Positions 1-6,016 of a stretch of DNA of 10,544 bases are shown here, piece by piece (the first letter of the stretch is position 1; every line of letters starts with the position of its first letter). Below the pieces are notes generated by a model. That model did not search any database, was not told where the DNA came from, and saw nothing but the letters and a program-made list of their open reading frames with translations. Position numbers and translations under genes: made by a program. This DNA is from Pseudomonadota bacterium (lineage in GTDB: Bacteria; Pseudomonadota; Gammaproteobacteria; Burkholderiales; Thiobacillaceae), in the NCBI GenBank assembly GCA_021802595.1, contig JAJZRT010000038.1, positions 2,341 through 12,884 on the forward strand. Reading direction: 5' to 3'.

Positions 1-101
1 CTGTTTTTAATCAAAACCAGCGAAACTGCCACCGAAGGGGCAGCGGCCAGCGGTTCGACGAACCGGTGACCGTAATCTCTCAGGTACCAAGGACAGAGGG
101 G
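1..101 (+). promoter_or_regulatory. Glycine riboswitch aptamer, 5' end cut off by window start
   Basis: This RNA element binds glycine and controls the glycine cleavage genes just downstream. The conserved core is visible: CACCGAAGGGGCA (30-42), AATCTCTCAGG (74-84) and GGACAGAGGGG (91-101), all hallmarks of the gcvT/glycine riboswitch class. Between the first two blocks lies a P3b-type hairpin (about 44-72) with a clean inner stem CGGTT/AACCG (51-55 with 61-65). The window starts in what looks like the P2 stem (CTG at 1-3 can pair with CAG at 18-20), so the GGAGAG block and the 5' strand of P1 lie upstream. In tandem glycine riboswitches the expression platform follows the second aptamer, so this is the 3' or only aptamer. 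Which of these it is cannot be seen. Confidence 0.93.
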
Positions 102-130
102 TGAAGCGAATCCGCGCTTCACCCTTTTTT
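99..130 (+). terminator. Intrinsic terminator, riboswitch expression platform
   Basis: A perfect 10-bp stem GGGTGAAGCG / CGCTTCACCC (99-108 with 115-124) with a 6-base loop is followed by six T (125-130), one A and five more T. It sits directly behind the glycine aptamer, and its 5' arm shares bases 99-101 with the aptamer's closing segment. It ends only about 15 bases before the gcvT start codon, with a weak GGTGG ribosome-binding site at 137-141. The overlap suggests that glycine binding, by locking P1, blocks the terminator and turns gcvT on. The direction of control is inferred from the layout and from known glycine riboswitches. Confidence 0.9.
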
Positions 131-144
131 ATTTTTGGTGGCCC

Positions 145-1224
145 ATGCTCAAACACACTCCGCTCAACGCAACCCACCGCGAACTCGGCGCCAAGATGGT
201 CGACTTCGGCGGCTGGGACATGCCGGTCAACTACGGTTCGCAGATCGGGGAGCACCACGTCGTGCGCGCCGGCTGCGGCCTGTTCGACGTCTCCCACATG
301 CTGCCGCTCGACATCCGCGGCGCCAACGCGCGCGCCTTCCTGCGCCGGCTGGTGGCGAACAACGTCGACAAACTGCAGGTCTCCGGCAAGGCGCTGTATT
401 CCTGCATGCTCAACGAGGCCGGCGGCGTCATCGACGACCTCATCATCTATTTCATGGACGAATCCTGGTTCCGCCTGGTGGTCAACGCCGGCACCGCGGA
501 CAAGGATCTCGCGTGGATGGAGAAATGCAACGCCGACTGGGGCACGGGCCTGACCCTCACCCCACGCCGCGACCTCGCCATGATCGCGATCCAGGGCCCG
601 GATGCCACGCGTGTCCTGAACGAGGCCCTGCCCGGCGTCGACCAGATCACCGCCGACCTGAAACCCTTCAACGCCGCCGCCATGGGCGAGATGTTCATCG
701 CAAGAACGGGTTATACCGGCGAGGACGGCTTCGAGGTGATGGTGCTGGCGAAGTCCGCGCCCTTCTTCTGGAAGGCGCTGATGGAAGCCGGCGGCAAGCC
801 GATCGGCCTCGGCGCGCGCGACACCCTGCGGCTCGAAGCCGGCATGAACCTCTACGGCCAGGACATGGACGAGACCACCAGCCCGCTGGAATCGGGCCTC
901 GCCTGGACCGTCGACCTCAGGACCGAACGCGACTTCGTCGGCCGCAAGGCGCTCGAAGCCAGCGAAGTGAGCAAGCAACTCGCCGGCCTCGTGCTGCTCG
1001 ACAAGGGCGTGCTGCGCAGCCACCAGAAGGTCTTCACCAGGCACGGTGAAGGCGAAATCACCTCCGGCACGTTTTCGCCTACCATGCAGCAATCGATCGC
1101 GCTCGCCCGCATCCCGCTCGGCATCGCCCCGGGCGAGGAAGTCGAGGTCGAGATCCGCGACAAGAAGCTGAAAGCCAAAGTGGTGAAATATCCCTTCGTG
1201 CGCAACGGCAAGGTACTGATTTAA
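145..1224 (+). CDS. gcvT: Aminomethyltransferase, glycine cleavage T protein
   Basis: The T protein takes the aminomethyl group held on lipoylated GcvH, transfers the one-carbon unit to tetrahydrofolate to give 5,10-methylene-THF, and releases ammonia. It acts in the cytoplasm. The 359-residue product has the normal family length (about 360). Family segments are intact: the N-terminal [10 protein letters not shown] and LFDVSHM, then [28 protein letters not shown], and [10 protein letters not shown] followed by [11 protein letters not shown], which closely resembles the E. coli protein. The C-terminal domain ends in [14 protein letters not shown]. The ATG at 145 is the first start after the riboswitch terminator, and the protein aligns with the family from there. 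It is first in the gcv locus, 29 bases before gcvH, and is probably under direct glycine control. Confidence 0.97.
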   Translation: MLKHTPLNATHRELGAKMVDFGGWDMPVNYGSQIGEHHVVRAGCGLFDVSHMLPLDIRGANARAFLRRLVANNVDKLQVSGKALYSCMLNEAGGVIDDLIIYFMDESWFRLVVNAGTADKDLAWMEKCNADWGTGLTLTPRRDLAMIAIQGPDATRVLNEALPGVDQITADLKPFNAAAMGEMFIARTGYTGEDGFEVMVLAKSAPFFWKALMEAGGKPIGLGARDTLRLEAGMNLYGQDMDETTSPLESGLAWTVDLRTERDFVGRKALEASEVSKQLAGLVLLDKGVLRSHQKVFTRHGEGEITSGTFSPTMQQSIALARIPLGIAPGEEVEVEIRDKKLKAKVVKYPFVRNGKVLI

Positions 1225-1253
1225 TAGCAACCAACTAGCCAGGAATACACCCC

Positions 1254-1643
1254 ATGAGCATCCCCGCTGACCTCAAATACACCCCCAGCCACGAATGGGT
1301 GCGCGTCGAAGCCGACGGCACGCTGACCGTGGGCATCACCCACCACGCGCAGGACCTGCTCGGCGACATGGTGTTCATCGAGAATCCGGCGGCCGGCCGC
1401 ACCCTGGCCAAGGGCGAGGAATGCGCGGTGGTCGAATCGGTCAAGGCCGCGTCCGACGTCTACGCGCCGGTAGCCGGCGAAGTCATCGCCGCCAATGCGG
1501 ATGTCGAATCCAGCCCCGAGTCGGTGAACCAGGACGCCTACGCCGCCTGGATGTTCAAGATGAAGCCCGCCAACGCGGGGGATGTTGCCGAACTGCTCGA
1601 CGCCGCGGCGTACCAGAAGCTGGTCGAGTCGGAAGCGCATTAG
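1254..1643 (+). CDS. gcvH: Glycine cleavage H protein, lipoyl carrier
   Basis: GcvH is the small carrier whose lipoyl arm shuttles the aminomethyl intermediate from the P protein to the T protein and is reoxidised by the L protein. The 129-residue product has the usual length. The lipoylated lysine is K64 within [19 protein letters not shown]. The N-terminal KYTPSHEWV and the [12 protein letters not shown] segment are also typical. AGGA at 1241-1244 lies nine bases before the ATG. It follows gcvT by 29 bases, so the two should be co-transcribed. Its TAG stop codon forms the first three bases of the heptamer repeat array that fills the gap to gcvPA, which is odd and suggests the repeat expanded up to the coding end. 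Confidence 0.97.
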   Translation: MSIPADLKYTPSHEWVRVEADGTLTVGITHHAQDLLGDMVFIENPAAGRTLAKGEECAVVESVKAASDVYAPVAGEVIAANADVESSPESVNQDAYAAWMFKMKPANAGDVAELLDAAAYQKLVESEAH

Positions 1644-1668
1644 GATCTAGGAGTTAGGGGCTAGGCGC
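1641..1668. repeat. Degenerate heptamer array TAGGNNN, four copies
   Basis: Four head-to-tail heptamers sharing TAGG are read on the + strand: TAGGATC, TAGGAGT, TAGGGGC and TAGGCGC. The first TAG is the stop codon of gcvH. The array is the mirror of the right-hand array at 1719-1760, which has the same TAGG core on the other strand. TAGGGGCTAGG (1655-1665) and CCTAGCCCCTA (1729-1739) form a perfect 11-bp inverted match. The roughly 50 bases between the arrays hold a small GCGGC-TAC-GCCGC hairpin (1679-1691) and no gene. Confidence 0.85.
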
Positions 1669-1718
1669 CAGGGAATGTGCGGCTACGCCGCGCCCTTGAT
1701 TCGGCCCCGTCACCCCCA

Positions 1719-1760
1719 GATCCTGATTCCTAGCCCCTAGATCCTAATTCCTAGCCCCCA
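1719..1760. repeat. Degenerate heptamer array NNNCCTA, six copies, opposite orientation
   Basis: Six consecutive heptamers are visible: GATCCTG, ATTCCTA, GCCCCTA, GATCCTA, ATTCCTA and GCCCCCA. They also form a 21-bp unit (three heptamers) present twice, 1719-1739 and 1740-1760, with two mismatches. CCTA here is the complement of the TAGG core of the left array, so the two arrays face each other and the transcript could fold into a long imperfect stem. The array stops six bases before the gcvPA start codon and occupies the place where a ribosome-binding site would be expected. Confidence 0.85.
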
Positions 1761-1766
1761 AGCAAA

Positions 1767-3143
1767 ATGCCCTTCATTCCCCATACCGAAGAAGACGTCT
1801 CCGCCATGCTTGGCGCCATCGGCGCGAAAAGCATCGAAGACCTGTTCGACGAAATTCCGCCCGCGCTGAAGACCGGCAAACTGCAGGACGTGCCGGACGG
1901 CCTGCCCGAGATGGCCGTGGCACGGCTGATGCAGGAACGTGCGTCGCAGGACGGCTTCTGGTCGAATTTCATCGGCGCCGGCGCCTACGAGCACCACATC
2001 CCGGCGGCGATCTGGCAGATCACCACGCGCGGCGAGTTCTATTCCGCCTACACGCCTTATCAGGCCGAGGCGAGCCAGGGCACGCTGCAGCTGATCTACG
2101 AATACCAGACCATGATGACCCGGCTCACCGGGCTCGACGTCTCCAACGCCTCGCTCTACGATGGCGCGTCCGCCCTGGCCGAAGCGGTGCTGATGGCGGT
2201 GCGCGCGCACAAGACCTCGCGCCGCGTGCTGGTGCCGAAGACCGTGCACCCGATCTACCGCAGTGTCGTCGCCACCACGGTCAAAAACCAGGGCATCGAA
2301 CTGGTCGAACTCGACTACGACGCCGCGACCGGCCAAACGGTCCTGCCGGCCGATCCCGGCAGCTTCGCCGGTCTCGTCATTCCGCAACCCAACTTCTTCG
2401 GCGTACTGGAAGACGTGCACGCGATGACCGACTGGGCACATGCCAAGGGCGCGCTCGCCATCGCGCTGGTCAACCCGACCACGCTGGCGGTGCTGGAAGC
2501 ACCCGGTCGCTGGGGCACCAAAGGCGCCGACATCGCGGTCGGCGAAGGCCAGCCGCTGGGCGCACCAATGGCTTCGGGCGGACCCTACTTCGGCTTCATG
2601 TGCTGCCGCCAGGATTTCGTGCGGCAGATGCCGGGCCGCATCGTCGGCCGCACCGTCGATCTTGACGGCAAGCCGGGCTTCGCGCTGACGCTGCAGGCGC
2701 GCGAGCAGCATATCCGCCGCTCCAAGGCGACGTCCAACATCTGCACCAACCAGGGCCTCGTCGTCACCGCGGCGACGCAGTACATGTCGCTGCTGGGGCC
2801 GCAGGGCCTCGCCAGGGTCGCGTCGGCGAGCCACGCCAACACGGTCGCGCTCGCCGACAGGCTGGCCGCGATCCCCGGCGTGGGCCGTGCCTTTACGAGC
2901 CCCTACTTCCACGAAGTGGTGCTGAAGCTCAACGACAACACGAAGGATGTGCTGCGTGCGCTGCGCGCGCAGGGCATCCTTGGCGGACTGGATATCTCCG
3001 GCTGGTACCCCGAACTCGGCCAGGCCATCCTCGTCTGCGTCACCGAGACCAAGATGCCGGCCGACCTCGACCACTACGCGCAACAATTGGAACGTATCCT
3101 GTCGAAGCGGCGCGAAGCGCCCCCGTGCGCATACAAAAACTGA
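1767..3143 (+). CDS. gcvPA: Glycine dehydrogenase (decarboxylating) subunit 1
   Basis: This is the alpha-type subunit of the two-subunit P protein. With GcvPB it forms the PLP enzyme that decarboxylates glycine and loads the aminomethyl group on lipoyl-GcvH. The 458-residue length is normal for GcvPA. Recognisable stretches include [15 protein letters not shown] at the N-terminus, the [11 protein letters not shown] segment, [18 protein letters not shown], the glycine-rich [14 protein letters not shown], and [20 protein letters not shown] near residue 320. The PLP lysine is not expected here, as it lies in GcvPB. The ATG at 1767 fits the family N-terminus but has no purine-rich Shine-Dalgarno before it. 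The bases immediately upstream belong to the heptamer array. DUF3144 follows after 12 bases. Confidence 0.96.
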   Translation: MPFIPHTEEDVSAMLGAIGAKSIEDLFDEIPPALKTGKLQDVPDGLPEMAVARLMQERASQDGFWSNFIGAGAYEHHIPAAIWQITTRGEFYSAYTPYQAEASQGTLQLIYEYQTMMTRLTGLDVSNASLYDGASALAEAVLMAVRAHKTSRRVLVPKTVHPIYRSVVATTVKNQGIELVELDYDAATGQTVLPADPGSFAGLVIPQPNFFGVLEDVHAMTDWAHAKGALAIALVNPTTLAVLEAPGRWGTKGADIAVGEGQPLGAPMASGGPYFGFMCCRQDFVRQMPGRIVGRTVDLDGKPGFALTLQAREQHIRRSKATSNICTNQGLVVTAATQYMSLLGPQGLARVASASHANTVALADRLAAIPGVGRAFTSPYFHEVVLKLNDNTKDVLRALRAQGILGGLDISGWYPELGQAILVCVTETKMPADLDHYAQQLERILSKRREAPPCAYKN

Positions 3144-3155
3144 CCGGAGCGGAAG

Positions 3156-3440
3156 ATGAGCGACATCCAGCGTGACAAGCCCTTCTGGGACATGGCCGAC
3201 TCCTTCATCCAGCAGGCCAACACCCATCTGGACAAGGAAAAGCCGAGCCGGGTCAGCGCGGCTGCACTTTTCGCCGCCGCGCGGTTCAATGCCTTCGTCA
3301 TTGCCGCGGCAGCCGAAAGCAAGGCGCAACTGATGGCGGAGAAGGAAGCCGCGATCGCCTATTTCATGAACCAGTACGAATCCATGCTGCGCGAGAATCT
3401 GGACGAGCACATGGCGCGCTACGACGAGCGCAACAGTTAA
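3156..3440 (+). CDS. DUF3144 family protein, function unknown
   Basis: This is a 94-residue cytoplasmic-looking protein with no signal peptide and no membrane segment. It matches my recollection of the DUF3144 family, whose core is FI-QAN-HL followed by SAAALFAAARFNAFVIAAAA (here residues 18 to about 53). It is probably largely alpha-helical. No catalytic motif or metal site is visible, so no function is assigned. GGAG/GGAAG at 3146-3155 serves as ribosome-binding site for the ATG at 3156. The 12-base gap to gcvPA indicates co-transcription with the glycine cleavage genes, which is the only functional hint. The family name is given from memory of the motif, while the reading frame itself is solid. 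Confidence 0.85.
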   Translation: MSDIQRDKPFWDMADSFIQQANTHLDKEKPSRVSAAALFAAARFNAFVIAAAAESKAQLMAEKEAAIAYFMNQYESMLRENLDEHMARYDERNS

Positions 3441-3456
3441 CTGGCAGGCAGGATAT

Positions 3457-3475
3457 CGGGCGCATGATCCGCCCG
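3457..3475 (+). other. Hairpin between DUF3144 gene and tpx
   Basis: CGGGCG / CGCCCG (3457-3462 with 3470-3475) can form a perfect 6-bp stem with a 7-base loop, 17 bases after the DUF3144 stop codon. No T-run follows (TATGTGTG), so it is not a canonical intrinsic terminator. It could weaken read-through or protect the 3' end of the gcvPA-DUF3144 message before tpx. Confidence 0.4.
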
Positions 3476-3508
3476 TATGTGTGATCGATTCACTCAAGGA
3501 GAGCAAAC

Positions 3509-3997
3509 ATGGCAGTGACTCTAGGCGGCAACCCCATCGACGTCGCAGGAACCTTTCCCAAGGTCGGCGACACCGCGCCCGACTTCAAGCTGGTCAACAA
3601 GGACCTGGCCGACGTCTCGCTGGCCGACTTCGCCGGCAAGAAGAAGATCCTCAACATCGTGCCCAGCCTCGACACCCCGGTGTGCGCGACCTCGACGAAG
3701 AAATTCAACGCCGCCGCCTCCGACAAGGTTGTCGTGCTGGTGATCTCGGCCGACCTGCCGTTCGCGCAGAACCGCTTCTGCGGCGCCGAAGCGCCCAACG
3801 TCACCACGCTTTCGACCATGCGCGGCGGCGAGTTCATGAAGAATTACGGCGTCGCGATCGTGAGCGGCCCGCTCGCCGGCATCACCGCGCGCGCCGTGCT
3901 CGTGCTGGATGAGAACAACAAGGTGCTGTACGCGGAGCTCGTGCCCGAGATCAAGCAGGAGCCGAACTACGACGCCGCGCTGGCTGCTTTGAAGTGA
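3509..3997 (+). CDS. tpx: Thiol peroxidase, atypical 2-Cys peroxiredoxin
   Basis: Tpx reduces hydrogen peroxide and organic (lipid) hydroperoxides using thioredoxin as electron donor. The 162-residue length is typical. The peroxidatic cysteine is C59 in [12 protein letters not shown], with the catalytic threonine (T57) of the PxxxTxxC motif. The resolving cysteine is C91 in NRFCGAE, matching the C61/C95 pair of E. coli Tpx. The N-terminal [20 protein letters not shown] is also characteristic. A good AAGGAGA at 3497-3503 precedes the ATG at 3509. It lies between gcvPA-DUF3144 and gcvPB on the same strand, 68 bases after the former, so it may be read through or have its own weak promoter. No clear -35/-10 pair was found. 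Confidence 0.97.
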   Translation: MAVTLGGNPIDVAGTFPKVGDTAPDFKLVNKDLADVSLADFAGKKKILNIVPSLDTPVCATSTKKFNAAASDKVVVLVISADLPFAQNRFCGAEAPNVTTLSTMRGGEFMKNYGVAIVSGPLAGITARAVLVLDENNKVLYAELVPEIKQEPNYDAALAALK

Positions 3998-4004
3998 TTT
4001 TTTC

Positions 4005-4055
4005 ATCCGCGAAAGGACACGAAGGGACGCGCGTCACGTCGTGTCCTTCGCGGAT
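4005..4055. repeat. Long inverted repeat between tpx and gcvPB
   Basis: Arms 4005-4022 and 4039-4055 (ATCCGCGAA-GGACACGA and its complement) pair over 17 bp with a single bulged A at 4014. The loop is 16 bases and contains the 10-bp palindrome GACGCGCGTC (4026-4035). A run of six T lies before the stem (3998-4003) and none after it, so it is not a standard intrinsic terminator on either strand. The CGCGAAGGACACGAAG wording resembles dispersed intergenic repeats of many GC-rich bacteria. The link is from memory. It ends 15 bases before the gcvPB ATG. Confidence 0.85.
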
Positions 4056-4070
4056 AACAAGGTTCTAACC

Positions 4071-5540
4071 ATGCTGATATTCGACCATTCCCGCCCCGGC
4101 CGCACCGCTGCCGCCCAGTTGCCCGCCGCCGGCGGCGGCCTCGACGACCTGCCCGCCGCGCTCCGCCGCACGGATGCGCCTGCCCTGCCTGAAGTCTCCG
4201 AGCTCGACGTGGTGCGCCACTACACGCGCCTGTCGCAGCAGAACTTCTCCATCGACACGCAGTTCTACCCGCTCGGCTCGTGCACGATGAAATACAACCC
4301 GCGCGCGTGCAATTCGCTGGCGATGCTGCCGCAGTTTCTGGCGCGCCATCCGGCGAGCCCGGACGAGACCGGACAGGGTTTCCTCGCGAGCATGTTCGAA
4401 CTGCAGGAAATGCTGAAGGACATCACCGGCATGGCCGGCGTGTCGATGGCGCCGATGGCGGGCGCGCACGGCGAGTTCGCCGGCGTGGCGATGATCCGCG
4501 CCTATCACGACGCGCGCGGCGACACCGCGCGGCGCGAGATCATCGTGCCGGATGCGGCGCACGGCACCAACCCGGCAAGCGCGGTCATGTGCGGTTATAC
4601 GGCCAGGGAAATCCCGACCGACGCCACGGGCGGCATCGATCTGGCAGCGCTCCGCGCCGCGGTCGGCCCGCAGACCGCCGGCCTGATGCTGACCAACCCG
4701 TCGACATTAGGCGTGTTCGAGAAAACCATCGCCGACATCCAGAAGATCGTGCACGAGGCCGGCGGCCTGCTGTATTACGACGGCGCCAACCTCAACGCCA
4801 TCCTCGGCAAGGTGCGCCCCGGTGACATGGGCTTCGACGTCATCCACATGAACCTGCACAAGACCTTCTCCACGCCGCACGGCGGCGGCGGTCCGGGTGC
4901 CGGTCCGGTCGGCGTATCGGAGCGCCTGCTGCCCTTCCTGCCGATCCCCTTCGTGCTGAACGAGAACGGCGCCTACCGGCTGACAACCGAAACCGACCGG
5001 CCGCAGTCGATCGGCCGCATGTCCGCCAACATGGGCAACGCCGGCGTGCTGATGCGTGCCTACGTCTACGCCCGCCTGCTGGGCCGCGAAGGCATGCACC
5101 GCGTCGCCGAATATGCCACGCTCAACGCCAACTACCTGATGGCGAAGCTGCGCGAGGCGGGCTTCGATCTGGCCTATCCGACGCGCCGCGCCAGCCACGA
5201 GTTCATCGTCACGCTGAAGAAGCTGAAGGACGCCACCGGCGTGTCGGCGATGGACTTCGCCAAGCGCCTGCTCGACTATGGCTATCACGCCCCGACCACT
5301 TATTTCCCGCTGCTGGTGCCGGAATGCCTGCTGATCGAGCCGACCGAGACCGAAAGCCTTGAAACGCTCGATCGTTTCGTCGCGGCGATGAAGGCCATCA
5401 AGCACGAGGCCGAGACCACCCCAGACCTGGTGAAGGGCGCGCCCTACAGCCTGCCGGTGCGGCGTCTCGACGACGTCAAGGCAGCGCGCGAGCTCGATCT
5501 GGCCTACAAGCCCGCGGCGCCTGCGTCCTCCAGGGCATGA
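4071..5540 (+). CDS. gcvPB: Glycine dehydrogenase (decarboxylating) subunit 2
   Basis: This is the PLP-carrying subunit of the split glycine decarboxylase, partner of GcvPA. It performs glycine decarboxylation and transfer to lipoyl-GcvH in the cytoplasm. The product has 489 residues, normal for GcvPB. The PLP Schiff-base lysine is K264 in [18 protein letters not shown]. Other family blocks are [20 protein letters not shown] near residue 58, [23 protein letters not shown], and the C-terminal [21 protein letters not shown] chose the ATG at 4071 because AAGG lies eight bases upstream (4059-4062) and [11 protein letters not shown] is the family's N-terminus. An in-frame GTG at 4041 falls inside the inverted repeat and would add ten non-family residues. 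The stop overlaps dgkA by ATGA. Confidence 0.96.
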   Translation: MLIFDHSRPGRTAAAQLPAAGGGLDDLPAALRRTDAPALPEVSELDVVRHYTRLSQQNFSIDTQFYPLGSCTMKYNPRACNSLAMLPQFLARHPASPDETGQGFLASMFELQEMLKDITGMAGVSMAPMAGAHGEFAGVAMIRAYHDARGDTARREIIVPDAAHGTNPASAVMCGYTAREIPTDATGGIDLAALRAAVGPQTAGLMLTNPSTLGVFEKTIADIQKIVHEAGGLLYYDGANLNAILGKVRPGDMGFDVIHMNLHKTFSTPHGGGGPGAGPVGVSERLLPFLPIPFVLNENGAYRLTTETDRPQSIGRMSANMGNAGVLMRAYVYARLLGREGMHRVAEYATLNANYLMAKLREAGFDLAYPTRRASHEFIVTLKKLKDATGVSAMDFAKRLLDYGYHAPTTYFPLLVPECLLIEPTETESLETLDRFVAAMKAIKHEAETTPDLVKGAPYSLPVRRLDDVKAARELDLAYKPAAPASSRA

Positions 5541-5914
5541 GCGACCCCGTCAGCCCGTACAAGGGCAAGACCGGCCTGCAGCGCGTGCTCAACGCGGCCG
5601 GCTATTCCTGGGCGGGGCTCACCGCCGCATTCAGGCACGAGGACGCCTTCCGCCAGGAAGTGTTTCTTGCGCTGCTGATGATTCCGCTCGCGTTCTATCT
5701 GGGGTCGACCGGGATCAGCCGCGCGCTGATGATCGGCTCGGTCCTGCTGGTGCTGATCGTTGAACTGCTGAATTCGGCGGTCGAGGCGGCGGTGGACCGG
5801 ATATCCCTCGAGCACCACCAGCTCATCAAGCGCGCCAAGGACATGGGAAGCGCCGCCGTGATGATTGCGCTCGCCAACGTGGTCGTCGTGTGGGCACTGG
5901 TGCTATTGGGTTGA
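5537..5914 (+). CDS. dgkA: Diacylglycerol kinase, small integral-membrane type
   Basis: DgkA phosphorylates diacylglycerol to phosphatidic acid with ATP in the inner membrane, recycling diacylglycerol released by envelope reactions. The 125-residue length matches the family. Three hydrophobic helices lie at about 41-57, 62-79 and 104-124. The signature [14 protein letters not shown] carries E76, N79 and E83, equivalent to the catalytic-site E69, N72 and E76 of E. coli DgkA, and is followed by [10 protein letters not shown]. An amphipathic N-terminal segment with [11 protein letters not shown] is also typical. It starts within the last codons of gcvPB (ATGA overlap), so translation is probably coupled. 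No direct functional tie to glycine cleavage is known to me. Confidence 0.96.
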   Translation: MSDPVSPYKGKTGLQRVLNAAGYSWAGLTAAFRHEDAFRQEVFLALLMIPLAFYLGSTGISRALMIGSVLLVLIVELLNSAVEAAVDRISLEHHQLIKRAKDMGSAAVMIALANVVVVWALVLLG

Positions 5915-6016
5915 GCCAACCACAAAAATCATGCCAATATGGCGCCATGCCCTAAAGTTGCGGCATTCTTGGCCGGAATAGTAGGGATTGCGCCCCCTAT
6001 ATTTTTTCGCGACCGC

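Noticed and set aside
7..1230. Long open frame on the minus strand opposite gcvT (407 codons)
   Set aside because: It is antisense to a clearly conserved gene and arises from GC-rich codon bias. The translation shows no family motif and would also run across the riboswitch.
1641..1760. Possible CRISPR array or insertion-sequence ends
   Set aside because: Units are only seven bases, contiguous without spacers, and degenerate. The 50 bases between the two arrays encode no transposase and there is no target-site duplication.
1737..3506. Minus-strand open frame of 589 codons opposite gcvPA and the DUF3144 gene
   Set aside because: It crosses two real genes and the heptamer array, and has Arg/His/Gly-rich low-information sequence without a domain. 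It is a shadow frame.
4041..4070. Upstream GTG as start of gcvPB
   Set aside because: It lies in the 3' arm of the inverted repeat, adds ten residues unlike the family, and has no ribosome-binding site. ATG 4071 has AAGG at good spacing.
5998..6003. TATATT as promoter of the FimV-like gene
   Set aside because: No matching -35 hexamer at 16-18 bases was found, so it is mentioned only in the gene entry.
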